Source: Deltaproteobacteria bacterium
GTDB lineage: Bacteria; Myxococcota; UBA727; VGSZ01
Direction: 5' to 3'
Assembly (NCBI GenBank): GCA_016177705.1
Contig: JACOUT010000003.1
Coordinates: forward strand, 744,001-808,000
Length of the DNA: 64,000 bases
Shown: one piece after another, positions 46,691 to 57,940 of the stretch
Layout of the letters: each line of letters starts with the position of its first letter
How positions within the stretch are numbered: position 1 is the stretch's first letter
Notes under the pieces: generated by a model
Seen by the model: only the letters and a program-made list of their open reading frames with translations
Told to the model about the DNA's origin: nothing
The model's database searches: none
Position numbers and translations under genes: made by a program

Positions 46691-48811
46691 CTACACGGGC
46701 GCGCGCTCGGCAGCGCGCTCCGCGGTGCGTGCTCGCACGATGATCGCCCACTGGCGCGTGGCCGCCACCAGGATGACGACGACGCACGCGATCAAGATCG
46801 CGGTGACACCGCTCTGGATGGCGCCGTTCCTCGCCAAGGTCGGATCGGCCGAGCGCGCCAGCGGTAGGTAGATCTCGCGGATGGCGCGCACGCCAGCGGT
46901 CAAGGTGGTGCCGCCGACGAACACGAGCGGCAGCAGCGTGACCAGCGCGTAGCGCTTGCGCGGGGCCTCACGCAGCAGCACGGTGGTGCCGACCACGAGC
47001 GCCACCGACGCCAACAACTGGTTGGCGATACCGAACATCGGCCAGATGGTGGCGATCGAGCCGGTCAGGATGAAGTAGGAAAACGCGATGACGATGAGCG
47101 CACTGGTGACGAGCGCGCCCGGCAGCCACGCCGTGTTCCCCCAGCGCGGCCAGACGCGCCCGAGCGCCTCCTGCAACAAGAAGCGCCCCACCCTCGTGCC
47201 GGTGTCGATGGTGGTGAGGATGAACAGCGCCTCGAACATGATGGCGAAGTGGTACCAGTAGGCGAGCAGGCCCTTCATGCCGGGCAGGCCCGCAAACACG
47301 CGCGCCATGCCGATCGCCAGCGAGACGGCACCGCCGGTGCGCGCCGCCACTACCTCGTCGGAGGCAGCCGACAGCATGGGCAGGTCTTCCACCTTGACGC
47401 CGAGGCGCGCGAAGTCGGCCGCGGGCAGCTCGTCGGCGTGCAGCGCGCTCGGCTCGACGTGGAAGCCGGCGGCGGCGAGCGCACCGTTCGACAGCCGCAG
47501 CACCTGCGACAGCTTCAGCTCGCGCCCGGCCAGCGAGTCGAGGCGCGCCCCCTCTGCCAAGCCGAGCAGCTTGCGGTCGTGTGCGGAGAGCGCGCCGTCG
47601 ACGACGGCGAGCGCCGCGGCGTCGGCAACGAAGCCGACCGGCGGGGCACCTGGCTGCCGCTCGACCGCGACCACGGCGACCTTGGGATCGGTGTTGATGG
47701 CGAAGTAGTCGGCGGGCGGCAGCGCGGCCGCCGCCACCAGCGCGGTGATGCCGACCAGACCCTCCATCAGCATGGCGCCGTAGCCGATCATGCGGCAGTG
47801 CGGCTCGCGATCGATCATCTTCGGCGTGGTGCCGCTCGCCACCAGCGCGTGGAAGCCGGAGATGGCGCCGCAGGCGATGGTGATGAACACGAAGGGGAAG
47901 AGCGAGCCCTTGACCACGGGCAGGAACATGTCGGCACCGACGCGCACGCCGTCGGCGGTCACCGCGTTCACGAGCGGCATCTCGATGGCGGGGTTGACGA
48001 CGATGAGGCCGGCCACCAGCAAGAAGATGGTGCCGAGCTTCAGGTAGCTCGACAGGTAGTCGCGCGGGCACAATAACAGCCACACCGGCAGCACGCTGGC
48101 GACGAAGCCGTAGATGGCGATGGCGATCGTGATCTGGCTATCGTCGAGGCGCAGCCAATGGCCCACGCCGCTCTCGGCGACCTCGCGGCCGAACACCACC
48201 GCGGCCAGCAACACCACCACGCCGACCACGCTCGCCTCGCGCACGCCGCGCACCGAGCCACCGCGCACGCGGTAGATGTGCAGCCCCATCAGGAGCGCGA
48301 GCGGGATGGAGACGCCGATGGCGAACACGCCCCAGCCGCTCTCGGCGAGCGCGCCCACCACCACCTTGCCGAGGCCGGCGAGCGCGATGACGACGATGAA
48401 CAGGATGGCCAAGCTGGTGATGGCGCCGACCACCGGGCCGAGCTCGGCGCGCGCGATCTCGGCGAGCGACTTGCCGTTCCTGCGCACGCTCGCCGTCATG
48501 ATGACGAAGTCGTGCACCGCGCCGCCCAAGACCACGCCGACCAGGATCCACAGGTAGCCGGGCAAGAAGCCGAACTGCGCGGCCAGGACGGGGCCGATCA
48601 GGGGTCCGGCGCCGGTGATGGCGGCGAAGTGGTGGCCGAACAGCACCCACTTGTTGGTCGCGTGGTAGTTGCTGCCGTCGGCGAGCGCGTGCGCCGGCGT
48701 GCGCCGCGCGTCGTCGAGCACCAGCACCTTGGCCGCCAGGAAGGCGGAGTAGTAGCGGTAGCCGATGGCGAGCACGCAGAGAGCGGCCACCATGAACGTG
48801 ACGGCGTGCAT
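46691..48811 (-). CDS. cstA: Carbon starvation protein A, peptide/pyruvate transporter
   Basis: A 706-residue membrane protein with about 16-18 helices. It matches CstA closely: SAFLAAKVLVLDDARRTPAH, NKWVLFGHHFAAITGAGPLI, FITIACGAISGFHALVASGT, TPKMIDREPHCRMIGYGAML and a C-terminal SYFILTGSIATIWPMFGIAN. CstA proteins import peptides or pyruvate under carbon limitation. An insertion of about 130 residues between the conserved halves (about 375-500) is loop-like. ATG 48811 with AGGGA upstream. Divergent from the DedA gene. Confidence 0.95.
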   Translation of the reverse strand: MHAVTFMVAALCVLAIGYRYYSAFLAAKVLVLDDARRTPAHALADGSNYHATNKWVLFGHHFAAITGAGPLIGPVLAAQFGFLPGYLWILVGVVLGGAVHDFVIMTASVRRNGKSLAEIARAELGPVVGAITSLAILFIVVIALAGLGKVVVGALAESGWGVFAIGVSIPLALLMGLHIYRVRGGSVRGVREASVVGVVVLLAAVVFGREVAESGVGHWLRLDDSQITIAIAIYGFVASVLPVWLLLCPRDYLSSYLKLGTIFLLVAGLIVVNPAIEMPLVNAVTADGVRVGADMFLPVVKGSLFPFVFITIACGAISGFHALVASGTTPKMIDREPHCRMIGYGAMLMEGLVGITALVAAAALPPADYFAINTDPKVAVVAVERQPGAPPVGFVADAAALAVVDGALSAHDRKLLGLAEGARLDSLAGRELKLSQVLRLSNGALAAAGFHVEPSALHADELPAADFARLGVKVEDLPMLSAASDEVVAARTGGAVSLAIGMARVFAGLPGMKGLLAYWYHFAIMFEALFILTTIDTGTRVGRFLLQEALGRVWPRWGNTAWLPGALVTSALIVIAFSYFILTGSIATIWPMFGIANQLLASVALVVGTTVLLREAPRKRYALVTLLPLVFVGGTTLTAGVRAIREIYLPLARSADPTLARNGAIQSGVTAILIACVVVILVAATRQWAIIVRARTAERAAERAPV

Positions 48812-48906
48812 GACGTCCCTGGTACCACCGCCGGCCCCAGCGGCAACACGGGCGCTCGCTACAGCACGGACGATGACAGCGCCGCGGCATCTGCTACACC
48901 CGCGCC

Positions 48907-49578
48907 ATGGAGCTGATCCGGCAAGCGCTCGACGTCTTCCTCCACGTCGACAAGCACCTGGTGGGCCTGGTCGCCGACTATGGCACTTGGGTGTACGGCA
49001 TCCTGTTCCTGGTGATCTTCTGCGAGACCGGCCTGGTGGTGACGCCGTTCCTCCCCGGCGACTCGCTGTTGTTCGCCGCGGGGGCGCTTTGCACGCTCGG
49101 CGGCGTCGAGCAGGGCGGCATGGACATCGCGATCTTGGTGCCGCTGCTCGTCACGGCCGCCATCGCGGGCGACCAGACCAACTACTGGATCGGGCACGCG
49201 GTCGGGCCGGGGTTCCTCGAGAAGGAGCGCATCCGCTTCATCAAGAAGTCGCACCTCGAGAAGACGCAGCGCTTCTACCAGCGCTACGGCGGCAAGACCG
49301 TCATCCTCGCGCGCTTCGTGCCCATCGTGCGCACGTTTGCCCCCTTCGTCGCCGGCGTCGGCAGCATGCGCTACCGACGCTTCGTTGGCTTCAGCGTGGT
49401 CGGCGGCATCGCGTGGGTGGGTATCTGCTCGCTCGCCGGCTACCTGTTCGGCGAGCTGCCGTTCGTCAAGAAGCACTTCGAGCTGGTGGTCATCGGCATC
49501 ATCTTCGTCTCGGTCTTGCCCATCGCGTTCGAGATGGGACGAAGCTGGCTCGAGACCAAGAAGGCGCCCGTCGTCTGA
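48907..49578 (+). CDS. DedA-family membrane protein
   Basis: A 223-residue DedA protein. Hallmarks: FCETGLVVTPFLPGDSLLFA, GDQTNYWIG, FYQRYGGKTVILARFVPIVR and FAPFVAGVGSMRYRRF, including the conserved arginine pair of the VTT domain. Such proteins act as undecaprenyl-phosphate or lipid flippases and support envelope homeostasis. Five or six helices. ATG start, divergent from cstA over 95 bp. Confidence 0.93.
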   Translation: MELIRQALDVFLHVDKHLVGLVADYGTWVYGILFLVIFCETGLVVTPFLPGDSLLFAAGALCTLGGVEQGGMDIAILVPLLVTAAIAGDQTNYWIGHAVGPGFLEKERIRFIKKSHLEKTQRFYQRYGGKTVILARFVPIVRTFAPFVAGVGSMRYRRFVGFSVVGGIAWVGICSLAGYLFGELPFVKKHFELVVIGIIFVSVLPIAFEMGRSWLETKKAPVV

Positions 49579-49581
49579 CGG

Positions 49582-49896
49582 TCAGCTCAGCTCGCCCTTG
49601 CGCGCCTTGTCGATCCACTGCGTGATCTGCTGCTCGATCACCTCGAGCGCCTTGTTCTTGAAGGGCCGCAACAGCAGCGGCACCTCCATGTCCATGTCGA
49701 TCGCGGTGTCGCCGATCTCGAAGCTGCCCTTCATCGACAGGCCCTTGACGCGGAAGGTGACCTCGGCGAGCCGCTCCGAGACCCAGGCGATCTGCGGATC
49801 GTATTCGGCGAAGCGCGCCTTGTAGGACTGCAGCGCGGCGTCGGCGGCCTTCTTCGCGAGCGGCAACGGCAGGTCGTGCGGAACCGAGTGCTTCAT
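49582..49896 (-). CDS. Polyhydroxyalkanoate granule-type protein (PHA_gran_rgn-like)
   Basis: A 104-residue cytoplasmic protein beginning MKHSVPHDLPLPLAKKAADA. The pattern (a start with helix LPLAKKAADAALQSYKARF, then beta strands ITV-like VTFRVKGLSMKGSFEIG, then LLRPFKNKALEVIEQQI) resembles the PHA_gran_rgn family (PF09650), small proteins of unknown biochemistry found near polyhydroxyalkanoate genes. No such genes are close here. It converges on DedA with three bases between stops. Confidence 0.7.
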   Translation of the reverse strand: MKHSVPHDLPLPLAKKAADAALQSYKARFAEYDPQIAWVSERLAEVTFRVKGLSMKGSFEIGDTAIDMDMEVPLLLRPFKNKALEVIEQQITQWIDKARKGELS

Positions 49897-49940
49897 GGCA
49901 GGGCAGCGTAGCACCGCCGCGACGCCCGCCGCGCGGCCGC

Positions 49941-50804
<864 letters not shown>

Positions 50805-50835
50805 GGTTACCCTCCGGGACAGGTGCTTTTGAAGG

Positions 50836-50925
50836 TGGCGGAGAGAGAGGGATTCGAACCCTCGAGACGGTTTCCCGCCTACGCGATTTCCAGTCGCGTG
50901 CCTTCAGCCACTCGGCCATCTCTCC
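50836..50925 (-). tRNA. tRNA-Ser: tRNA-Ser (anticodon GGA)
   Basis: Ninety bases with encoded CCA. Acceptor arms GGAGAGA and TCTCTCC pair perfectly, the anticodon stem is CGCGA-CTGGAAA-TCGCG with GGA, a long variable arm is present and the T-loop is GGGTTCGAATCCC. It reads UCC and UCU codons. Confidence 0.97.
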
Positions 50926-50986
50926 ACAGGCACCGCCGGGACACCGCGTGCTCTAGCGGATCTTTCGCCGGGCGTCGACGCCCGCG

Positions 50987-51015
50987 TTGACGACGCTGCA
51001 GGCCATGGCTACCGT
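50987..51015 (+). promoter_or_regulatory. Promoter of tRNA-Ser(CGA)
   Basis: TTGACG (50987-50992), 17-base spacer, TACCGT (51010-51015), and the mature tRNA begins at 51023. A perfect 14-base palindrome GGGCGTCGACGCCC (50970-50983) lies just upstream, between the two divergent tRNA genes. Confidence 0.65.
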
Positions 51016-51022
51016 AGACAGC

Positions 51023-51112
51023 GGACAGCTGGCCGAGTGGCTGAAGGCACCTGACTCGAAATCAGGAGTACCCGCAAGGGTATCGGGGGTTCGAATCCCT
51101 CGCTGTCCGCCA
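51023..51112 (+). tRNA. tRNA-Ser: tRNA-Ser (anticodon CGA)
   Basis: Ninety bases with encoded CCA. Acceptor GGACAGC pairs with GCTGTCC; anticodon stem-loop CTGACT-CGA-AATCAG; long variable arm GTACCCGCAAGGGTATC; T-loop GGGTTCGAATCCC. It reads UCG codons. The 5' ends of the two serine tRNA genes face each other 97 bases apart. Confidence 0.97.
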
Positions 51113-51129
51113 GCTCTTGTCATCACTGC

Positions 51130-51350
51130 GTGCGCCCGCAAGGCGGGCGCGCAGCGATGACGAGGGGGGCGAGGGGCTCCGCCCACTCGCCCCCCATCAC
51201 CCCCCACACCCCTTGGTAGCGCTTGCGGCGTTCTGCGCCGCGCGCGCCTTTCGCGCGCGGCAGCGACGGCGCTGTCGTTGCCCAATCGGGTTGGCAGGGC
51301 CCGTGCCGCGCCGGGGCGCGGGCTCGTGCCCGCCGCTCCCGCCGGCGAAG
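51130..51350. repeat. Cluster of GC-rich palindromes downstream of tRNA-Ser
   Basis: At least five hairpins lie close together: GCGCCCGC/GCGGGCGC (51132-51150), a perfect 10-base stem GCCGCGCGCG with a five-base loop (51237-51261), CAGCG/CGCTG next to it, CCGCGCC/GGCGCGG and CCCGCCGGC-GAA-GCCGG. None has a T-run. They resemble REP-type intergenic elements more than a single terminator. Confidence 0.6.
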
Positions 51351-51377
51351 CCGGACGGGATCGGCGTCGCTACGGTG

Positions 51378-51818
51378 TTATGGCGTGGATCCGGCGTCGC
51401 CCATGGCGTCCTCGGGGATCGGCAGTGCCCACAAGCGCTCGAGCGCATCGCAGCGCAGCGTGGCACCGACCTCCGCAGCGCCCTGCTGGAGCATCCGGTA
51501 CTTGTCCTTCGGGCTGACCGATGCGACCGCGGAGAACACGGTCATCATGCCCGGGTTGCACATCTCTTCGGTGCTCTGCCAGGTGTCCTCGGTCAGCGGC
51601 TCGCCTCGCAGCGTGCGCGCGAGCGCCAGCTCGGCGAACGCACAGATGCGCTTCACGTCGTCGTCGGCGCCGCAACCCGTCACGGCGCCGAACGGCGCGC
51701 GCGCGATCGCCCAGCGCGAGTGGCCGGTCCGCTGATGCGCCCACTCGATGAAGCCGAGCCACGCGGCGAGCACCAGCGCCAACGCGGCGACCCCCACGAC
51801 GGCGACCGCGCGCCTCAT
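51378..51818 (-). CDS. Hypothetical single-helix envelope protein
   Basis: A 146-residue protein with an N-terminal membrane helix (AVAVVGVAALALVLAAWLGF) and a small outer domain with four cysteines (VTGCGADD, RICAFAEL, EEMCNPGM, LRCDALERL). No family recognised. ATG start. It is isolated, between the palindrome cluster and a gene-free stretch. Confidence 0.65.
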   Translation of the reverse strand: MRRAVAVVGVAALALVLAAWLGFIEWAHQRTGHSRWAIARAPFGAVTGCGADDDVKRICAFAELALARTLRGEPLTEDTWQSTEEMCNPGMMTVFSAVASVSPKDKYRMLQQGAAEVGATLRCDALERLWALPIPEDAMGDAGSTP

Positions 51819-52132
51819 GCGACACCGCCCACGCGGGTGGCGCGCCTGGCGGCGAGGCTAGGACGAGGCGACCCCGTGCAGCTCCACATGGCAAACCAAA
51901 GCTACCAAGGTCACCACACGGTTGGAGCCAGTGCCGCATGGTCCGGTGGGTCGGCCACGCAGTCCCGCGAAGCGCCCAACGGGGCGGGGCTCGCCAGAAG
52001 CACCGGTGTGTCAGCGGCCGCAGACCGCTGCGATGTTCACGAACGCCCTGCGCCACTGCACGAGCCCGAGGGCCGCGTCACACCGGCGCGCCGGCGAGCC
52101 CCGCCTCGGCGGGCGCGTCACCCGCGCCTCTT
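51819..52132. other. Gene-free stretch with a 13-bp inverted repeat
   Basis: No gene supported. GGCGGGGCTCGCC (51983-51995) and its exact reverse complement (52093-52105) flank about 97 bases. Near the left arm is GCGCCCAACGGG, a word also found inside the 157-bp element at 23831-23987. Confidence 0.5.
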
Positions 52133-53023
52133 CTACCGGATCGTGAACGCCAGCAACCCCGGCAAGCTCGTCGTGAACACGCCCGTCTGGTAGTCGAGCT
52201 GATCGAACCACACCTGCAGGCGGATGGAGCACACCGGCTCGCTCGCCTCTTGGTGGAACTGCCCCGCGGGCTGGCAGTACGAGACGAACGGCATCTGCGT
52301 CATCAGCTCCTGGCACACCTCGTCGGCGGCGCGGATGGCCTCGGTGCACTCGGGCTCGTCGAGCGGTCGCAGCGCGCTCGCGCCGTGGTTGACCATCAGG
52401 TGGCTGCGCGGGCCGTCCCACTCGTCGGCGGCGACGCGCGCCACGCCGGCGCGCTGATAGACGTCCTCGATGACGTGCTCGCAGCCCTGGAACTCCTCCT
52501 GGTTGCAGTTGGCGTCGCAGCCGTCCCACGCCTCGTGGTTGCCGTCGTCGCACGCCTCGGCTTCGTCGAGCACGCCGTTACCGCAGCCGGGTACGGGGCC
52601 CTCGAGCGGCGTGCCGGCGAAGTCGAGCACGTGCACGTCGTGGATCGGGCCGGTGTCGCTCTGCCGCCAGCTCTCGAAGCGCACCGCGCAGCGCGGCGTC
52701 ACATGCGCGTAGAAGAACGAGGTGGTGTAGCCGCACGAGGCCACCGTGCCCTCCGCATAGAGGTCGGCGCACACCTGGGCCAGCTCGGCGTCGACGGCGT
52801 CGCAGCTCGCGGCGCTGACGTCGCCGTCGAGCGCGGCGTCCTCGAGCTGGAACACGCGGTACTCGAGCGAGCCGTCGTCGGGGCCGGGTCGCTTGGGATC
52901 GGTGATGGCGTCCTTGACGGTGGCGGCCACGCTCGGCAGCTCGCCGACGGGATCGGCGCCGCAGGCGGCGAGGGCACACAGGGCGACAGCGAGCACGGTG
53001 GGAGCGAGCAAGGTGATGCGCAT
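52133..53023 (-). CDS. Lipoprotein with Myxococcus-type cysteine repeat (DUF4215-like)
   Basis: A 296-residue lipoprotein starting at ATG 53023; lipobox LAAC near residue 21. A DUF4215-like unit is clear in the middle: CGNGVLDEAEACDDGN, then GCDANCNQE. Flanking halves are similar to each other: both include a pattern of D-A-x-C-x-x-L...S-x-C-x-x-x-x-x-F-x-x-E/H, then C-x-x-R-x-x-x-W, suggesting an internal duplication around the repeat. Function unknown. Confidence 0.82.
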   Translation of the reverse strand: MRITLLAPTVLAVALCALAACGADPVGELPSVAATVKDAITDPKRPGPDDGSLEYRVFQLEDAALDGDVSAASCDAVDAELAQVCADLYAEGTVASCGYTTSFFYAHVTPRCAVRFESWRQSDTGPIHDVHVLDFAGTPLEGPVPGCGNGVLDEAEACDDGNHEAWDGCDANCNQEEFQGCEHVIEDVYQRAGVARVAADEWDGPRSHLMVNHGASALRPLDEPECTEAIRAADEVCQELMTQMPFVSYCQPAGQFHQEASEPVCSIRLQVWFDQLDYQTGVFTTSLPGLLAFTIR

Positions 53024-53156
53024 GGCCTCGCGGCACGCAAGGCGCGTGCCGCGCGTCACCGACGCGCCCGCGACGGCGCCACGGCGCGCGCTGCGCCCTG
53101 CACGCACGTGCCAATCGACGGAAATCTGCGGCGTCGACGCCTGTCAGCAGCAGACC

Positions 53157-54194
53157 TCAGGGCGAACGGCGCAACAGCACGCCGCCGGTGAGCGGCAGCC
53201 CGGAGATGGAGCCGCCCACCGCCCAGGCGTAGCCGTCGTCGCCGAGGAAGCACGAATGCAGCGTGACGAACATGTTGAAGGGGAATTGCTCGGGCGAGAA
53301 GACGCCGTCCTTGCGCGTCAGCAGCATGCCGCTCTGGCCCACGATCATGCCGTCGCCGCCGCGCAGGTGCACGCCGAACAAGGCGGGCAGCAGCTCGGTC
53401 GCTGGCGTCGTGTCCTGCCACGGCGCATCGTCGTCGAGGCCGCGGCTGATGATGCGGCCGGCGTTCGGTCCGCCCACGGCCACCGCGCCCTCGTCGTCGA
53501 GCGCCACGGTGAACAGCGACGCGCCCTCGTCGACCGCGAGCTCGGTCATGGTGGCGCCGTCCCAGTGGAAGGTGAGCCCCTTGGTGCCGACGAACCACAC
53601 GTCGTCAGGCGTGCGCGCGGCCGCCTTCCACAGCACGTAGTTGGTCGCGGCGGTCGGCAAGGTCACTGCCTCCAGGGCGCCGCCCTGCTGCGAGCGCCAG
53701 AGGAAGCCGTCGGCGAGGCCGCCGAGACGGCCGCCCGCGGCCCACACGTCGTCGCCGACGGCGAGCACGCCAAAGACGATGACGGTGTCGTCACCTTGCC
53801 CCGACGCCGGCGTGGTCAGCTCCTCGACCACCGCGGCGCCGCTCGAGATGTCGACGCGGGCGACGCGCCCGTAGCTGCCGCCGAAGTACGCGACCTCGGC
53901 GCTCACCGGATCGACCCACCAGAAATCGCCCTGCAGCGCGGTGTCGTAGCTGATGAAGTCGTCCTCGTCGGTCGGGTCGTCGTCGACCAGCAGCGTGCCC
54001 GGCAACGGACCGTCGACACCGTCGGGATCACCGCCCACGGCCCAGACCGCACCGTCCTTGGCCCTGATCGACAAGAGCGCGCCTGCCTCGCTCTCGCGCA
54101 CCATGGTCCAGCCCGCCTCGGGCGTCGGCACGCACTGATCACAAGCAGCGCATGCGACGAGCGTGCAGCCGATAAGGAGCGCGCGGCGCTTCAC
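53157..54194 (-). CDS. Lipoprotein with beta-propeller-like repeats
   Basis: A 345-residue lipoprotein (lipobox VACAAC). The mature part is a chain of blades of the type GAVWAVGGDPDG, GDDVWAAGGRLGG, PDDVWFVGTKGL, GYAWAVGGSISG, resembling BNR/YCF48-type or Kelch-like propellers. ATG 54194 overlaps the stop of the upstream gene (ATGA). Likely a surface-binding protein; ligand unknown. Confidence 0.82.
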   Translation of the reverse strand: MKRRALLIGCTLVACAACDQCVPTPEAGWTMVRESEAGALLSIRAKDGAVWAVGGDPDGVDGPLPGTLLVDDDPTDEDDFISYDTALQGDFWWVDPVSAEVAYFGGSYGRVARVDISSGAAVVEELTTPASGQGDDTVIVFGVLAVGDDVWAAGGRLGGLADGFLWRSQQGGALEAVTLPTAATNYVLWKAAARTPDDVWFVGTKGLTFHWDGATMTELAVDEGASLFTVALDDEGAVAVGGPNAGRIISRGLDDDAPWQDTTPATELLPALFGVHLRGGDGMIVGQSGMLLTRKDGVFSPEQFPFNMFVTLHSCFLGDDGYAWAVGGSISGLPLTGGVLLRRSP

Positions 54195-54781
54195 TGCATG
54201 CTCGCGAACACCACGTCGGCGGACGCCGAGGCGCGCGCGCCGTTTTCGTCCTCGACGTCGACCTTGAGGGTCACGGCACGCCCGGCCACGCTCTCCTCCG
54301 AGTCGTAGAGCGCTGGGTCGACACCGAAGACGGCGTTGGTGACGAGGCCAAAGGCGTTGTCGACGCAGTAGATGCTCGGCGTCAACTGGAAGTCGCCCAT
54401 CACCTCGACGGCGCCGCTGCCGTCCACGCCCTCGATGACCAACTGGGTCGTGACCGTGCGCGGGAAGATGATCATCTGCTCGTGCGCTGACATGCCCATG
54501 GTGCGCAGCGTCGCAAACACGCCGCTGCCTCCCTGTGGCGCGAAGCCGAGCTGCACCTCGTCGCCGTCCTCGAAGGGCTCGAAGCCCGCGGCGCCAACCA
54601 GGCGTCCGATCTCCACCGTCGGGCTTGGCTGCGTGAGGCAGGGGTCGTCGCAGCCGGCATTGATCGCCAGGCCAAACATGCCGACGCCGACGGCGAAGGG
54701 GCGAAGCACGAGCCGCAGCATTGTCCGAAGCATGGTCCGCAGCATTGTCCGCAGCATGACCCGAAGCATGATTCGAAGCAT
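54191..54781 (-). CDS. Lipoprotein whose signal peptide is built of a 12-bp tandem repeat
   Basis: A 196-residue protein from the outermost ATG (54781). The signal peptide begins with repeated Met-Leu-Arg-x units (MLRIMLRVMLRTMLRT...), then a hydrophobic core and lipobox INAGC. Every repeat unit supplies an in-frame ATG, so translation could begin at any of about six sites, giving signal peptides with two to seven arginines. The mature domain is beta-rich (EVMGDFQLTPSIYCVDNAFG) with no family recognised. It is coupled to the propeller lipoprotein gene downstream. Confidence 0.78.
   Translation of the reverse strand: MLRIMLRVMLRTMLRTMLRTMLRLVLRPFAVGVGMFGLAINAGCDDPCLTQPSPTVEIGRLVGAAGFEPFEDGDEVQLGFAPQGGSGVFATLRTMGMSAHEQMIIFPRTVTTQLVIEGVDGSGAVEVMGDFQLTPSIYCVDNAFGLVTNAVFGVDPALYDSEESVAGRAVTLKVDVEDENGARASASADVVFASMQ
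54709..54780 (-). repeat. 12-bp tandem repeat, six copies
   Basis: Six near-identical 12-base units (forward-strand consensus TNGTCCGNAGCA, with a degenerate seventh at 54697-54708) encode Met-Leu-Arg-x at the N-terminus of the lipoprotein gene. Confidence 0.95.
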
Positions 54782-54835
54782 GACCAGGAAGGTACCAGAA
54801 CCGTGCAAGCGGTCGCCCCGCGGTTGCTCCGCGGG

Positions 54836-55752
54836 CTACTTGCTGTCGGCCGACAGCGGCGAGGCGATCTTGGCGCTGCGCCGGATCTTGCGCACGTTGG
54901 CATGCGCGTCGACGGCGATGACCTCGGTGTAGCTGGTGTCGGGATCGACGGCGACCTCCTTCTGGAAGTTGCCGAACATGTCGACCGGCACCTCGCGCCC
55001 GTCGATGGTCAGTTTCATGGCGTCCTTCACCTTGCCGCGCACGACCGCCTTGTCATAGCTCGGCACCTGCACCTCCACCTCCAGCTCGGGCGGCGTGGTG
55101 TCGAGCGTCACCGTGATGTCGGCGGTGGCGGCGTTGCCGGCCTTGTCGGTGGCCTTGACCGTGATGGTGCTCTCACCCTCGGGCAGCTCGCGCACGGCGG
55201 CGCGGTAGTAGTCGCCGTCCTTCTTGCCGTCCTCCTCACCGATGTCGACCGCCGCGGTGTCGACGTCGGGGATGCGCACGGTCACGTTGACCACCGGCTC
55301 GGTGACCACGGTGTTCGGCGCGGGCTCGAGCACCTCGATGCTCGGCGCCTTGTTGTCGAAGCCGCGATAGGACAGCCGCACCTCGGCGCGCTGCGCTTCG
55401 AGCCCGGGGTGCGGCAGCTCGCGGATGTGCCAGCGCAGCTCGCCGAGCGAGCCGCGATAGCCGAAGGTGTAGCGCGCCTCGCGCGAGGGCGGCGGCGGCG
55501 GCGGCGGCTCGTCGTCCTTCCCCTTTTTCTTCTTCTTGCTCGGCGTCGACGTCGGCGGCGCCTCCTCGACCATCTTGCAGTCGCTGACGCCCTCGACGGC
55601 GCACAGGCGCTCCCTCAACTCGGCGCGCTCGTCCGGGCGCAGGCCCACCACCACCAGCTCGAGCGCGAGCGGCGGGTCGTCGAGCCGCGCCGTGGCGCAT
55701 GCGGAGGCGACCAGCGGCGCCGCCATCAGCGCCAGGGCGACAGGCATGCGCA

Positions 55753-55753
<1 letters not shown>
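54836..55753 (-). CDS. Lipoprotein with Ig-like domain
   Basis: A 305-residue lipoprotein starting at ATG 55753, one base overlapping the stop of the pilT-like gene (TGATG). Lipobox VASAC. After a globular N-part is a Lys/Pro low-complexity linker (SKKKKKGKDDEPPPPPPP), and the C-terminal half contains a bacterial Ig-like unit (PEGESTITVKATDKAGNAAT, LDTTPPELEV) as in glucodextranase/filamin-like modules. It may link the pilus-type motor operon to the outer membrane; that is inference. Confidence 0.8.
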
Positions 55754-57371
<1,618 letters not shown>

Positions 57372-57372
<1 letters not shown>

Positions 57373-57863
57373 CAGCGCTTCTCCTCGAGCGGCACGACGG
57401 TGAGGATGCAGGTCGAGCTGATCAGGTAGACGTGGTCGTCGGTGCGCAGCGGGAAGAACGACTCGAGCTTCTCGAGGTAGTCGCCCAGGCGCTTCTGGGG
57501 AGCGGGCAGCGCGTAGCGCAGGCTGCCCTCGACGCGCGTGCCGTCGGCCATGGTCACGAGCACGCGCGCCACCGACGAGGCCTCGCTGTCCTCGGCCTCG
57601 GCGTCGAGCTCGTCGATGGCGGCGAGCAGATCCATGCGCACCCAGGCCAGGTGGCGCGTGGCGACGAACACCACGCGCTCGGCGGTCTTGAGCGGCACGA
57701 ACCAGCGCTGCGCCAGCACGTCGAGCAGGCGCTCGCCGCGGTCCTCGTCGCCCATGGGCCGCAGGAACACCTCGCCGCGCAACAGCTCGCCGTGAGAGGT
57801 CGCCATCTCGACGGCGACCGTCTCCTTCTTGATAATCAGCTCGGCATCCTGGGGGTCGCTCAC
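57372..57863 (-). CDS. Hypothetical protein upstream of pilT-like gene
   Basis: A 163-residue cytoplasmic protein (GTG 57863), mostly beta (AVEMATSHGELLRGEVFL, VVFVATRHLAWVRMDLLA, VYLISSTCILTVVPLEEKR). The strand pattern looks like a PilZ- or Sm-like small barrel, but without PilZ signature RxxxR...DxSxxG. First gene of a coupled trio with pilT and the Ig-like lipoprotein, so a role in pilus function is likely. Confidence 0.7.
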
Positions 57864-57940
57864 CGCCGCCTCCGCCGGCGCGTTCCTACCTCGGATCGGG
57901 CGAGCGGCGGAAGCGCGGCGCGCCGGGCTATAGTTCGGTC

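Noticed and set aside
51237..51261. Rho-independent terminator after tRNA-Ser(CGA)
   Set aside because: The 10-base stem is strong but no T-run follows; better described as part of a palindrome cluster.
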